A stretch of DNA of 47,498 nt from an uncultured Saprospiraceae bacterium (GCA_937941095.1 CALDYJ010000119.1:1-47498), one strand, 5' to 3'; positions 34,151 to 43,701 are shown, numbered from the stretch's first letter. Program-made: numbers and translations. Notes: generated from the letters alone by a model not told the origin.

Positions 34151-35674
34151 TTATTTTTCTATAAGCGCTTTGATGGCTAAAAATGGTTGAATCATATTTC
34201 CTGTTCTTTGTGCATCTTTTACCTTCATTCCTGTAGAAGATAGAATTTTGTATGCTGCTTCGGTATCAAGATCTGGGTCTAAAGCTTTCATCATACCAAG
34301 TAATCCAGCCACTTGTGGGGTTGCCATTGATGTTCCGCTGAATGCGGCATATTTGTTATCAGGTATGGTAGAGTGTATTTCGACCCCAGGTGCTGAAATA
34401 CCCATGCTGACATCATTGATAAAATTTGAAAAAGCAGCTTTGGATAAATCCTTGTCTAAGGCTGCTACTGTAATGACGCCAGGTGTATTTGCAGGAGCAT
34501 AAAATTTTGCGTTTGCATTGCTGTTACCTGCGGCTACGACAACTATTGCTCCTTTTTTATTTGCATACTCAACGGCTTCTTTATAAGCCTTTTGAGCTTT
34601 GTCAGTTGATCTACCACCAAGGGACATAGAAATGACATCAGCACCGCTATCTGCGGCTTTAATGATTCCACTAATAATCCCATTTTGTGTTCCTCCACCA
34701 TAAGATTGTAAAACCTTCACACTTGTAATTTTGACAAAATTATTGTTTGGAGCTAAGGATGCGATTCCGATCTTATTATTGGTTACTGCGCCAGCGACAC
34801 CTGCACAATGAGTACCGTGTTTGTTACCATCTGAATCTGACTTTTTGTCTATGCTCTTATAATTTGCTGAAAGATCTTCATGTTTTGCATCAACCCCAGT
34901 ATCAAGAATGGCAATCAATGCTTTTTTCTTAGGTTTTATTTTTTTTGTACTTAAATACGTATAAAACTTATCGATTTCTAACTTATCTATGCCCCATTGT
35001 AGGTTGATGTCAGGGTCATTTAATCCGAATTTTCTATTTGTTCTCTGGATGGTGGCATGCTCTAGATTAGGAGTTTTGATAAATTCATTGTTCTCAACCC
35101 ATTCTACACCTTTAAGTTTCTTTATTATTTTGGCATAATGATCTTTTCTTGCTTCTAATTCTATAGGAATGTTTAGGGTATAGTAATCATCAAGATCTGT
35201 GATTTCTGGAGAAGAAGGATTGAATGCCTTCTTTAAAACCAAACCATTTTCTGCAGCAAAAGACATAATGCTTTCTTTTGATTCTCCATCAAAAATTTCA
35301 ATCAATAAGTCCTCTCGATCAATTTCTTCTTGATTACCATTGACATTAAAATCTTTTCCTAGTCTATGATTCTCAAAATCGGTGAAGAATAAATAGGCTC
35401 CAACTATAGAAAAGGAGGCTGCTGCTATGGTCAATAAGAAATTTGATTTAGTAGATTTTATCAATAAAGAAGCTAATCCTAGAATTAGGAAATCTTTCAA
35501 GATATGAACTGCTTTTGCTTCAAATGTAGTGTGGAAGGAGAATAAGCCTATCATGTAAGCGATGATGGCAATAGTAAAGAAAAACCTAAATATTCCTTCA
35601 GATTTGGTTCCCTCTCTATTTTGCCAGAGCATGAGAGAGATAAGTGCTACAGCGAATCCAATTGGATAAAGCAT
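34151..35674 (-). CDS. Membrane-anchored subtilisin-family (S8) serine protease
   Basis: A 507-residue protein. About four hydrophobic helices occupy residues 1-97 (roughly 1-16, 29-47, 60-73 and 78-97). A region at about 120-200 resembles the inhibitor_I9-type propeptide. The S8 catalytic domain (about 225-505) has Asp258 (ILDTGVD), His286 (GNKHGTHCAG), oxyanion Asn384 (AAGNSN) and Ser449 (FSGTSMATP), so all key residues are present. Most S8 proteases carry a signal peptide; here a multi-span membrane region replaces it, so the enzyme is probably held in the inner membrane, with the active domain likely on the periplasmic side. No T9SS domain is present. It is divergent from trxB. Confidence 0.9.
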   Translation of the reverse strand: MLYPIGFAVALISLMLWQNREGTKSEGIFRFFFTIAIIAYMIGLFSFHTTFEAKAVHILKDFLILGLASLLIKSTKSNFLLTIAAASFSIVGAYLFFTDFENHRLGKDFNVNGNQEEIDREDLLIEIFDGESKESIMSFAAENGLVLKKAFNPSSPEITDLDDYYTLNIPIELEARKDHYAKIIKKLKGVEWVENNEFIKTPNLEHATIQRTNRKFGLNDPDINLQWGIDKLEIDKFYTYLSTKKIKPKKKALIAILDTGVDAKHEDLSANYKSIDKKSDSDGNKHGTHCAGVAGAVTNNKIGIASLAPNNNFVKITSVKVLQSYGGGTQNGIISGIIKAADSGADVISMSLGGRSTDKAQKAYKEAVEYANKKGAIVVVAAGNSNANAKFYAPANTPGVITVAALDKDLSKAAFSNFINDVSMGISAPGVEIHSTIPDNKYAAFSGTSMATPQVAGLLGMMKALDPDLDTEAAYKILSSTGMKVKDAQRTGNMIQPFLAIKALIEK

Positions 35675-35859
35675 TTAGGTTTGATTTATAAAAAGTAATC
35701 TAGTTTTATTTCAAAGTACAATAAAGGCTTATCTCAGGTAATTTAATAGAAATATAGACTAAATGCATTGGAATATAGAGTAAAAGACATATTTGGGGAT
35801 TAATCTAAGTTTTTTAACCACGAAACTATGTGAACACTCTCTTGTTTTAGAAAAGATTT

Positions 35860-35867
35860 TATTTTTG
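35860..35867 (+). promoter_or_regulatory. Putative Bacteroidota -7 box TATTTTTG for trxB
   Basis: Exact TAnnTTTG match 25 bp upstream of the trxB ATG. A TTG at 35842-35844 is a possible -33 element, though the 15-bp spacing is shorter than usual. Confidence 0.5.
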
Positions 35868-35892
35868 CAGAAATATTAAATTAATAAGAAAA

Positions 35893-36828
35893 ATGGCAGA
35901 AAAAGTAAAATGTCTTATCATTGGTTCAGGTCCTGCAGGTTATACTGCAGCAGTCTATGCGGCAAGAGCTGAGTTAGCACCTGTATTGTATACTGGTGCT
36001 GAAATGGGAGGTCAATTAATGATTACCACGGATGTAGAAAATTACCCAGGTTACCCTGATGGTGTGATGGGACCTCAAATGATGGAAGACTTTAGAAAAC
36101 AAGCCGCCAGATTTGGGACTGACATTAGAATGGGAGTCATAAAAGAGGTTGACTTTACGGGGCCAATTCATAAAGCAATTGCTGATGATGGAACTGAGAT
36201 TCTTGCAGATTCTATCATTATCAGTACAGGCGCTAGTGCTAAGTGGTTAGGCATAGAATCTGAGCAAAAGTTTATGAATAAAGGCGTTTCTGCTTGTGCA
36301 GTTTGTGATGGCTTTTTCTTTAAAGGCTTAGATGTTGCGCTTGTAGGTGCTGGAGATACTGCAGCAGAGGAAGCTACTTATTTAGCTAAACTTTGCCCTA
36401 CTGTGCATATGTTCGTTAGAAGAGATGAAATGAGAGCTTCGAAAATAATGCAAGAAAGGGTAAAAAACACCGAAAATATTATCATTCATTGGAATACCTC
36501 TACGGAAGAAATCTTAGGAAATGAGGAAGTTGAAGGAGTGAGGGTAGTCAACAATAAAACCGGTGAAAAGAAAGAAATTCCAGTTAAAGGTTTTTTCGTT
36601 GCCATTGGCCACAAGCCTAATACTGACATGTTTAAGGGCTGGTTAGATATGGATGAAACTGGATACTTAATTTGCAAGCCAGATACTGCAAAAACGAACA
36701 TTGAAGGTGTTTTCGCAAGCGGTGACGCCAGAGATAAAGTCTATAGGCAAGCAGTTACTGCAGCTGGTACGGGTTGTATGGCAGCTTTGGATGCAGAAAG
36801 GTACCTCACGGAAAAAGGATTGATTTAA
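35893..36828 (+). CDS. trxB: Thioredoxin-disulfide reductase
   Basis: A 311-residue FAD flavoenzyme that uses NADPH to reduce oxidised thioredoxin. The N-terminal FAD-binding GSGPAGYTAAVYAARAEL (residues 11-28), the redox-active CAVC at 135-138, the NADP-binding GAGDTAAEEATYLAKL, and the C-terminal FASGDARDKVYRQAVTAAGTG are all as in low-molecular-weight TrxB. The length is standard. It is transcribed alone from a good -7 box and is divergent from the S8 protease gene. The following aldolase gene, 115 bp downstream, has its own promoter-like box. Confidence 0.97.
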   Translation: MAEKVKCLIIGSGPAGYTAAVYAARAELAPVLYTGAEMGGQLMITTDVENYPGYPDGVMGPQMMEDFRKQAARFGTDIRMGVIKEVDFTGPIHKAIADDGTEILADSIIISTGASAKWLGIESEQKFMNKGVSACAVCDGFFFKGLDVALVGAGDTAAEEATYLAKLCPTVHMFVRRDEMRASKIMQERVKNTENIIIHWNTSTEEILGNEEVEGVRVVNNKTGEKKEIPVKGFFVAIGHKPNTDMFKGWLDMDETGYLICKPDTAKTNIEGVFASGDARDKVYRQAVTAAGTGCMAALDAERYLTEKGLI

Positions 36829-36902
36829 GATCTATTAAGAACCAGCAAGCTTTATTTATGCTTAATATTCAGTTAATTAAAGGTAAATGAAATTAAATTG
36901 GC

Positions 36903-36910
36903 TATTTTTG
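36903..36910 (+). promoter_or_regulatory. Putative Bacteroidota -7 box TATTTTTG for the aldolase gene
   Basis: Exact TAnnTTTG match 33 bp upstream of the aldolase ATG. No clear -33 element is visible. Confidence 0.4.
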
Positions 36911-36943
36911 ATGGCTAATATTTGAAAATAAAAGAACAAAACG

Positions 36944-38029
36944 ATGATTGCTACAAAGACAAAAACCCGATTCAGAACGGGAGTATTATGGGGTCAAGAA
37001 GTCACTGATCTTCTTAATTATGCCAATGAGAATGACTTTGCACTACCTGCAGTAAATGTAGTGGGAACCAATTCTGTAAATGCAGTGCTTGAAACAGCTA
37101 GAGAAATGAATTCTCCTGTAATGATTCAATTCTCGAATGGTGGAGCAAGCTTTTTTGCTGGAAAAGGAATGACTAATGAAAATCAGGAAGCTTCAATTTT
37201 AGGGGGTATTTCTGGTGCAATGCATGTCCATACTATGGCAAAGGCTTATGGTGTTACTGTAGTCTTACACACCGACCACTGTGCAAAAAAATTATTGCCT
37301 TGGATAGATGGTCTTCTAGAAGCAGGCGAGAAATTTTATAAGCGAAGAGGTTATCCTTTGTATTCATCACATATGCTTGATCTTTCTGAAGAACCAATAG
37401 AAGAGAACATTGAAATATGTAAGGAATACTTAAAGAGAATGGACAAACTGGGGATGACCTTGGAAATTGAATTAGGAGTCACAGGAGGAGAAGAAGATGG
37501 AGTAGACAATACAAACATCGATAGTTCAAGATTATACACTCAGCCAGAAGAAGTTTCATATGCCTACAATGAACTCATCCAAATCTCAGATAAATTTACA
37601 GTAGCTGCAGCATTCGGAAATGTTCATGGTGTATACAAACCTGGTAATGTTGAATTGAAGCCTGTTATTCTTAAAAATTCTCAAGATTTTGTAAAAGAAA
37701 AATACAAGACAAAGGACAATCCAATCAACTTTGTTTTTCATGGAGGATCAGGATGTACACGTGAAGAGATCAGAGAAGGTATAAAATATGGAGCCATAAA
37801 AATGAACATTGATACCGATATGCAATGGGCCTTTTGGGATGGGGTGAAAAATTATTATGAAGGTAAGAAGGATTATATGCAAGGTCAGATAGGAAATCCA
37901 GATGGAGATGATAAGCCTAACAAAAAAAATTATGATCCGAGAAAATGGTTAAGAGCTGGAGAGGATTCTTTCGTGAAAAGGTTGAAGACTGCTTTTGAAG
38001 ATCTTAATTGTGTCAATAGAAACGTATAA
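36944..38029 (+). CDS. fbaA: Class II fructose-1,6-bisphosphate aldolase
   Basis: A 361-residue zinc-dependent aldolase of glycolysis and gluconeogenesis, splitting fructose-1,6-bisphosphate into glyceraldehyde-3-phosphate and dihydroxyacetone phosphate. VVLHTDHCAKK carries the catalytic Asp111 and zinc ligand His112. LEIELGVTGGEEDGVDN holds the Glu-rich loop, FGNVHGVYKPGNVELKP another zinc-binding His, and FHGGSGCTREEI the third His and phosphate site. NIDTDMQWAFWDGV is the C-terminal substrate loop. Its length and motifs match the class IIA (E. coli FbaA) subgroup. It is likely monocistronic; a hairpin follows at 38074-38099. Confidence 0.97.
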   Translation: MIATKTKTRFRTGVLWGQEVTDLLNYANENDFALPAVNVVGTNSVNAVLETAREMNSPVMIQFSNGGASFFAGKGMTNENQEASILGGISGAMHVHTMAKAYGVTVVLHTDHCAKKLLPWIDGLLEAGEKFYKRRGYPLYSSHMLDLSEEPIEENIEICKEYLKRMDKLGMTLEIELGVTGGEEDGVDNTNIDSSRLYTQPEEVSYAYNELIQISDKFTVAAAFGNVHGVYKPGNVELKPVILKNSQDFVKEKYKTKDNPINFVFHGGSGCTREEIREGIKYGAIKMNIDTDMQWAFWDGVKNYYEGKKDYMQGQIGNPDGDDKPNKKNYDPRKWLRAGEDSFVKRLKTAFEDLNCVNRNV

Positions 38030-38073
38030 TTAATTTATCTACAAAATCAGGTTCTAATTGATGAACTAAAATT

Positions 38074-38099
38074 AGCTTGCCCCTTTTTTGGAGCAGGCT
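38074..38099 (+). terminator. Hairpin downstream of the aldolase gene
   Basis: 38074-38083 (AGCTTGCCCC) pairs with 38090-38099 (GGAGCAGGCT) with one GU pair and one mismatch, around a T6 loop. It is GC-rich for this genome but lacks a downstream T-run, so it is probably a terminator or 3'-end stabiliser of moderate strength. Confidence 0.4.
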
Positions 38100-38153
38100 G
38101 ATTCTAGTTTAAGAGAACCCTTCTATAGCTTTCTTTTAGCCAGTTTCTTAACA

Positions 38154-38167
38154 AAGTGATATCACTT
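38154..38167. promoter_or_regulatory. Perfect 14-bp palindrome upstream of the LRR surface-protein gene
   Basis: AAGTGAT is followed directly by ATCACTT. It ends 33 bp before a -7-like TATTTTTA (38201-38208), which precedes the ATG at 38238. Symmetry and position suggest an operator; no regulator is identified. Confidence 0.35.
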
Positions 38168-38237
38168 ATTAAACTTAACAGGAGATAATGGATTCTTAGC
38201 TATTTTTAGCATAACTTATTTCATAGCACCAATTATC

Positions 38238-41117
38238 ATGTACATGCCCTTTTACAGATCGAATCTATTTAAATTTCTTTTTTTAATCACTCTTTTTGTC
38301 ACCTTTAGTAATCAAGTAGAAGCCCAAATCATCAGACTTTTTACTCAAGCTGAAGTAGACAATTTTGATCCAAGTATTACGGTGATCGATCGATTGTACA
38401 TCGAAAAAACAGACATTGAAAATCTAGATGGGTTAATAAATCTGACGGAAATAAATACATTTTTAGCCATTAATGAAAATGATAATTTAACAAGCATTTA
38501 TGGTTTAAGAAATCTAGTGCATGGTGGGAGGATCATAGAAATTCATGAAAATCCGATGTTGACCAATATTGATGGCTTAGAAAAGATCACAGAAATAGAA
38601 CAACAAATTTCGATTAGAGAAAATCCAAATTTATTGAATGTTGATGGTCTCATCGGTGCAGGAAAACTTGGCGGGAATGTAGTTATCCTAAATAATGAAC
38701 GATTAGAAAATATAGACGGATTAATAAACGTCACAGAACTTGCTAATGTACAGATATGGGGAAATAAACTAACTACACTTGATGGCTTTTCAAATTTAGA
38801 AATAGTAAAAGGAGCATTCGAATTATTAAACTGCGAATATTTGTTGAACATTGACGCTTTATCAAACTTAAAATCTGTAGGAACAGATCCCTTTAATACT
38901 AACGTATTTGGATATTTAAGAATTTCAGGTTGCCCAAAAATTCGAAATTTAAATAGTCTCAGCAATCTAACAAACCTACCAGGATATCTCGAGCTCAATG
39001 ATAATGATGCCTTAGAAAACATAGATGGCCTAATGAATATAAGCTCTATAGGTATTGTAGGAAACAATGGAGAACCATACCCGGACTACCTTAATATTTC
39101 GAGAAATGAAGTGCTACCAAATTTGGATGGTTTATCAAATTTAGAAATTGTGTATGGCTCGGTGAGTATTTACGATAACGCTTCATTGTTAGACATTAGA
39201 GGTTTATCTAAGCTTGATTCGATAGGAGATAATCTCAGCATATCTACTAATCCTAAACTTCAGACCCTTCAAGGTCTTAACAAGATTACAAGCTTAGGAG
39301 GAAATCTTTTAATTCAAGCGAACGATGTCCTTTTAGATACAAAAGGTTTGGATCAACTGGTGGAGGTAAACAAAAAAGTTGACATTAAAGAAAATGCTTC
39401 TTTGCAAAGTTTAAATGGTTTGGGTAATCTCACTTTCATAGGTTCAAATCTAACAGTAAAAGAAAACTTGAATTTGACAGATTGTTGTGCCTTGCAAATT
39501 GTCTTGTCTAATGAAGAAGGGATAGGGGGAAATGTTTATATTTTTGATAACCCTTCAGCGTGTAGTTCGGATAGTGAAATCTTGCAAACCTGTTTTTGTA
39601 CAGATTGCGATTATGAAATCAGTGGATTAGTTGGATTTAAAGAAGCATGTACAGAACTTTCTAATCAAGTTTGCAAAAATTGCAAGGTGAGCATCAAAAA
39701 TCAATTAGATCTTGATAGAATTAGTGTAGGTTTTACCAATGATGATGGAATGTACTCAATAAATGTAGATAGCGGTAGTTATATTCTGTCCTTGAATGAT
39801 GAACTTTTTTCAACAACTTTTGAGGTGATTTGTCCAGATAATAATGAGCAACTGGTAAATTTAGATAATATAAATAATAGTCAAGGAGATGTTGATTTCT
39901 ACTTTAAAAATCCCGAAGGATTAGATGTCTATACGGCCATGTTTGTTTTTCCAAATCCAAGGCCAAGTCGGGAGTTTGCTATTAATGTGCTAAACATTAA
40001 TTTGTTAAATCAAACCGAACAAGGTGAACTCCGCATAGAATACGACTCATCGATTGCAGATAGTATATTGTTTACTTATCCTATACCAGAGTATATGGAT
40101 ACTGAAAATGGAATCATTTCTTTTGATGTTTCAGATTTTGGAATAGGAGAATATAGGACTACAAGCATAATACTAAGAACTAGTGATACCGCTCAAATAG
40201 ATGATCAATTTTGTGCTTATGCAATACTCGATGTAGATGGAGATGGAGGCTTATTAAAAGATACTACTTTAGTATGTAATACTGTGGTTAATTCTTATGA
40301 TCCTAATTTAATAGAAGTTCATCAATTGTCAAATGGTAATGAATTTGATGGTGGGAATATCTATACAAGAATGGGGGTACGCGAATTAGATGAAGTTGTT
40401 TTTACAGTCAGATTTCAAAATACAGGTACTGCACCTGCGATAGATGTTGTGGTTTTGGATACTTTAGATGCTGAGCTTTTTGATCTTGAAAGCCTACAAA
40501 TGTTGAATGCAAGTCATGCTTATGAAGCGAATTTAGTTGATAATGTTTTAAACTGCACTTTTAAAGACATCTATTTACCTGATAGCACTGCAAACAAATT
40601 AGAAAGCAATGGGAATTTTAGTTTTAGCCTTAACATGAAACCCAGCATTGTCGATCCTATTAAAAATAGGGCAGCCATTTATTTTGACAATAATGAGCCA
40701 GTTATTACGAATGAAGTCTTACTAACACCCTTATTTGATTATGATGCAGATGGCTATATTACCGAAGAAGATTGTGACGATACAAACCCTGATGTTAATC
40801 CAGGTGCTACAGAAATTCCTAACAATGGGGTAGATGAAGATTGCGATGGAATGGATTTGATAAGTGGAACATTGGAGCTTTCAAATTCCAAAATCATCGT
40901 ACATCCCAATCCAGCAGCAGATTTTATCTACATTGAAGTGGAAGGATCTTTAAAGTTTGAGTATAAATTAATGAACCTTCAAGGGGTTCAACTAATCCAA
41001 GGCCAGAATGATAATATCTTTTCTATCAGAGCGTTGAAAAATGGAATTTATTTTCTTCTCATCAAAGAATTGTCAACTGGAAAAGAAATCTTCCAAAAGA
41101 TTATTAAGGCAAATTAA
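38238..41117 (+). CDS. T9SS surface protein with Receptor-L/leucine-rich-like repeats
   Basis: A 959-residue exported protein; the signal peptide is about 1-30, ending VEAQ. Residues about 40-440 hold a dozen or more repeats of about 24 residues, patterned on the phrase NIDGLxNLxxIxGxLxIxxN (for example NLDGLSNLEIVYGSVSIYDN), like Receptor L-domains and other leucine-rich solenoids. A carboxypeptidase-like sandwich with paired cysteines follows (about 450-545). Then comes a region ending in the DUF7619-type repeat (about 690-835, VVFTVRFQNTGTAPAIDVVV and AAIYFDNNEPVITNEV), a MopE-type acidic motif (about 840-872, EEDCDDTNPDVNPGATEIP), and a type A T9SS sorting domain (890-959). It is probably a binding protein on the cell surface; the ligand is unknown. 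Confidence 0.87.
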   Translation: MYMPFYRSNLFKFLFLITLFVTFSNQVEAQIIRLFTQAEVDNFDPSITVIDRLYIEKTDIENLDGLINLTEINTFLAINENDNLTSIYGLRNLVHGGRIIEIHENPMLTNIDGLEKITEIEQQISIRENPNLLNVDGLIGAGKLGGNVVILNNERLENIDGLINVTELANVQIWGNKLTTLDGFSNLEIVKGAFELLNCEYLLNIDALSNLKSVGTDPFNTNVFGYLRISGCPKIRNLNSLSNLTNLPGYLELNDNDALENIDGLMNISSIGIVGNNGEPYPDYLNISRNEVLPNLDGLSNLEIVYGSVSIYDNASLLDIRGLSKLDSIGDNLSISTNPKLQTLQGLNKITSLGGNLLIQANDVLLDTKGLDQLVEVNKKVDIKENASLQSLNGLGNLTFIGSNLTVKENLNLTDCCALQIVLSNEEGIGGNVYIFDNPSACSSDSEILQTCFCTDCDYEISGLVGFKEACTELSNQVCKNCKVSIKNQLDLDRISVGFTNDDGMYSINVDSGSYILSLNDELFSTTFEVICPDNNEQLVNLDNINNSQGDVDFYFKNPEGLDVYTAMFVFPNPRPSREFAINVLNINLLNQTEQGELRIEYDSSIADSILFTYPIPEYMDTENGIISFDVSDFGIGEYRTTSIILRTSDTAQIDDQFCAYAILDVDGDGGLLKDTTLVCNTVVNSYDPNLIEVHQLSNGNEFDGGNIYTRMGVRELDEVVFTVRFQNTGTAPAIDVVVLDTLDAELFDLESLQMLNASHAYEANLVDNVLNCTFKDIYLPDSTANKLESNGNFSFSLNMKPSIVDPIKNRAAIYFDNNEPVITNEVLLTPLFDYDADGYITEEDCDDTNPDVNPGATEIPNNGVDEDCDGMDLISGTLELSNSKIIVHPNPAADFIYIEVEGSLKFEYKLMNLQGVQLIQGQNDNIFSIRALKNGIYFLLIKELSTGKEIFQKIIKAN

Positions 41118-41124
41118 TTATTTA

Positions 41125-43515
41125 CTATAATCGGTATCGAGCATCATTTTTAGATTGATTTTTCCTATTTTTTACTTTGTTTCTATTAGCAAATGCATAA
41201 GATATGGACAATCGAACAGTTTGCGACCTTGGATCTTCAAATGACCTTGTAATGATCTCGTCAAAAGGTCTAGTGTTAGACCAAATGATGGTATTAAAAA
41301 CATCATCAAAATAAAGATTGACATTAAGGCGATTTTTAAGAAAAGTATTTCTCCAAAGAATGTTTACATAGTAGAATTCATCTTGTAAATAAAAAGCATC
41401 AGAAGTTGGAGACATGTACCTAAAACTTAATTCAATGCTTGAAGTTTTAGAAAGTTTAAAGTTGTTGAATATTCTTAAGGACAAGGTATTTTGTTCAAAT
41501 GCATTAATCCCTTCTTCATTTGTGAACTTCCTGTGATAAGCATGAATTGAACCTCTAATGCTTAACCAATCATTTATTTCAAAATTGTTATCATACTCAA
41601 AACCTATTTGTTTTTGTTGGCCATCATTCTTCTTTTGATAATAGGCGATGCTATCGACGACAGTATAGACGCCATTGATTGCATCATTAGATTGCCGATA
41701 GTAAAGTGAAATGCTTTGCTTCTTTTTTTGAACCTTTATTTCGTAAAGGTCTATGTATTCTGGTCTTAAATCAGGGTTCCCAATAAAATACCTGAAATCA
41801 TTTACTTTGTATATGTTGTTATTCAAAAAAGTAAAAGATGGTCTACTCAAGCGCCTCGAGTAATTAAATGAAATTGAATTTTTGTTATTTAAATCATATG
41901 AATAAAAGAATGAAGGAAACCAGTTAGTATAATCTTGTTTTATGGTATCATTCGCTATTAAGTCCTTTTTGTTAAGATTTGTGTTTTCCACTCTCATGCC
42001 AATTTTGACAAAGTGTTTTTCTGCGTGTTTTTTACTTAGGCTTAAATAGGAGGCTGAAATTCTTTCTTTGTAATCCAGCGCAGAAAAACGTTCATCAAGT
42101 TGACTTTCACCATTAGTAAATGTTTCTGTACTTGCTAATAAATCATTCTCCCTAGAAATTAATCCAATCTTTATGCCTGCATTTAAATCGATACCATTTC
42201 GAAGGTGTTTTTCTAAATCAGTTTGAAAGGCATACAAATCTGTATTGTTATTAAAAAGGTTACTTTCTAAATTGTTTGTTAGGTTTCTAATGTTGTTTTC
42301 ATAGTCAGAAGAGTTAAGGTTGTCTTCAATGCTTTTTTGCATTGTGGCATCTGCAATTAACTTTAAAGAACTATTCAAGCTGTCAATGGTCCAAGTATAA
42401 TTAAATACTCCATTTTTAATCTCATAAGCTAAATCACTAGAACCTCCTAAAATGCCCGTGTCTAATAATAATTCTTTATTGTTTAAAGTAAGGTCTCCTT
42501 CAATATCAATTAAGTAAGTATAACTATTGCCAAAAAATTCTAAACCAAATAAGTGATTGCGAAAAGGATTTGTGACAAAACCAAGCTGATAATTGTGACG
42601 ATTGTTGGAAAAAGTTTCTGTTCTTTTTGTTAGTAAATAATCTTCGGAGTCAACATAAGTGATGTCAGTTGTAGTTTTGAAGTTACTTTCTCTAGTTGAA
42701 AAGTTGTAACTCCCATATAGGTTCCATTTTTCTACGCCATAGTTAAATGAAAATCGCGGATTCAATTGATAAAATCTTTTGCCATAGCTTTTTAGGTTTA
42801 ACATTAAATTAGAATTAAAACCCAATTGGTCTTTTTTTAATTTAATGTTTATTACACCTCCTAAATTATTTGCATCACTTTCGACACCTGGAGTCGTCTG
42901 AACTTCAATGCTAATAATGTTTTTAGACGGTATGTTTCTTAGGTAAGATGCTAAGTTTTGTCCTGTTAATTTTAATGGCCTTCCATTTATCAAGACCATA
43001 GGGCTTGAGTTTCTCATCAAAATACCATCTTCAGAATCTACCCAGACACTTGGAGTTTGTGCTAAAACTTCTATTCCATCGTAACCTTCTTTCAGATTAC
43101 TGCTGGCAATGTTGAATATGATTTTATCACCGCTTCGTTCCATCACTTTTCTTTCCGCAGTGACTACTGCTTCCTCAAGTGTTGTTGTTGCTTCAACTAA
43201 TGTGATGTCTTGAATTAGCCTACTTAACTTTCCTGTTATTTCTACGGTCTTGTCTTCGTAACCAATGAATTGAAACAATAATAGATTTGTTCCTGATTGA
43301 TCTTTGATTAGGGAGTATGCTCCATTTTGATCTGTAATGGTTCCTTTTATTAAGTTTTTGTTTTCATCAACCAAACTAACATTGACGAATTCAATGGGAT
43401 TACCATGAATGTCAAGCACCACTCCAGAAATGTGATCTTGCGCAATTGAACTTGTCGTTAAAATTGAGAGGATTATTGTAAAAACTAAACTGAACAAATT
43501 TAGTAAAGTATTCAT
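41125..43515 (-). CDS. TonB-receptor-like outer-membrane beta-barrel protein
   Basis: I chose the ATG at 43515 over the TTG at 43533, giving 796 residues with a clear signal peptide (about 1-26, ending SSIAQ). A carboxypeptidase-regulatory-like domain (about 28-105) is followed by a plug-like domain (about 110-225: VLAQTPSVWVDSEDGILMRN, then TTPGVESDANNLGGVINIKL) and a large barrel with many aromatic strands. It belongs to the same outer-membrane beta-barrel family as the protein at 2034-4349 and has no SusD partner. It is divergent from the histidine kinase/LytTR pair, which suggests, but does not prove, that this pair controls it. Confidence 0.87.
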   Translation of the reverse strand: MNTLLNLFSLVFTIILSILTTSSIAQDHISGVVLDIHGNPIEFVNVSLVDENKNLIKGTITDQNGAYSLIKDQSGTNLLLFQFIGYEDKTVEITGKLSRLIQDITLVEATTTLEEAVVTAERKVMERSGDKIIFNIASSNLKEGYDGIEVLAQTPSVWVDSEDGILMRNSSPMVLINGRPLKLTGQNLASYLRNIPSKNIISIEVQTTPGVESDANNLGGVINIKLKKDQLGFNSNLMLNLKSYGKRFYQLNPRFSFNYGVEKWNLYGSYNFSTRESNFKTTTDITYVDSEDYLLTKRTETFSNNRHNYQLGFVTNPFRNHLFGLEFFGNSYTYLIDIEGDLTLNNKELLLDTGILGGSSDLAYEIKNGVFNYTWTIDSLNSSLKLIADATMQKSIEDNLNSSDYENNIRNLTNNLESNLFNNNTDLYAFQTDLEKHLRNGIDLNAGIKIGLISRENDLLASTETFTNGESQLDERFSALDYKERISASYLSLSKKHAEKHFVKIGMRVENTNLNKKDLIANDTIKQDYTNWFPSFFYSYDLNNKNSISFNYSRRLSRPSFTFLNNNIYKVNDFRYFIGNPDLRPEYIDLYEIKVQKKKQSISLYYRQSNDAINGVYTVVDSIAYYQKKNDGQQKQIGFEYDNNFEINDWLSIRGSIHAYHRKFTNEEGINAFEQNTLSLRIFNNFKLSKTSSIELSFRYMSPTSDAFYLQDEFYYVNILWRNTFLKNRLNVNLYFDDVFNTIIWSNTRPFDEIITRSFEDPRSQTVRLSISYAFANRNKVKNRKNQSKNDARYRL

Positions 43516-43597
43516 AATTCTATTTTTGTACAATTTAGCTTGAAATTTACTTTAAAATTAAAAAAAGAATTTTATGTCTGTGTTTTGATTCCATACG

Positions 43598-43610
43598 TTA
43601 ACATATGTTG
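43598..43610. promoter_or_regulatory. TTAACATATGTTG near-palindrome between the receptor and kinase genes
   Basis: The 12 bases TTAACATATGTT equal part of the palindrome at 527-540. It lies in the divergent spacer, 83 bp from the receptor start and about 90 bp before the kinase start, so it could serve either. Function is inference. Confidence 0.3.
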
Positions 43611-43701
43611 TTTGGCTTCAAAATAAAGTCGTTTGCTTCAATTTTTAAGTTAATATGGCTTGGCATTTCTTATGATTACACTTTTGCTTAAATTAAGCTC
43701 A

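Noticed and set aside
38543..39067. 174-codon open frame opposite the LRR region
   Set aside because: Mirror image of the repeat array; its length comes from the repeats, not from selection for coding.
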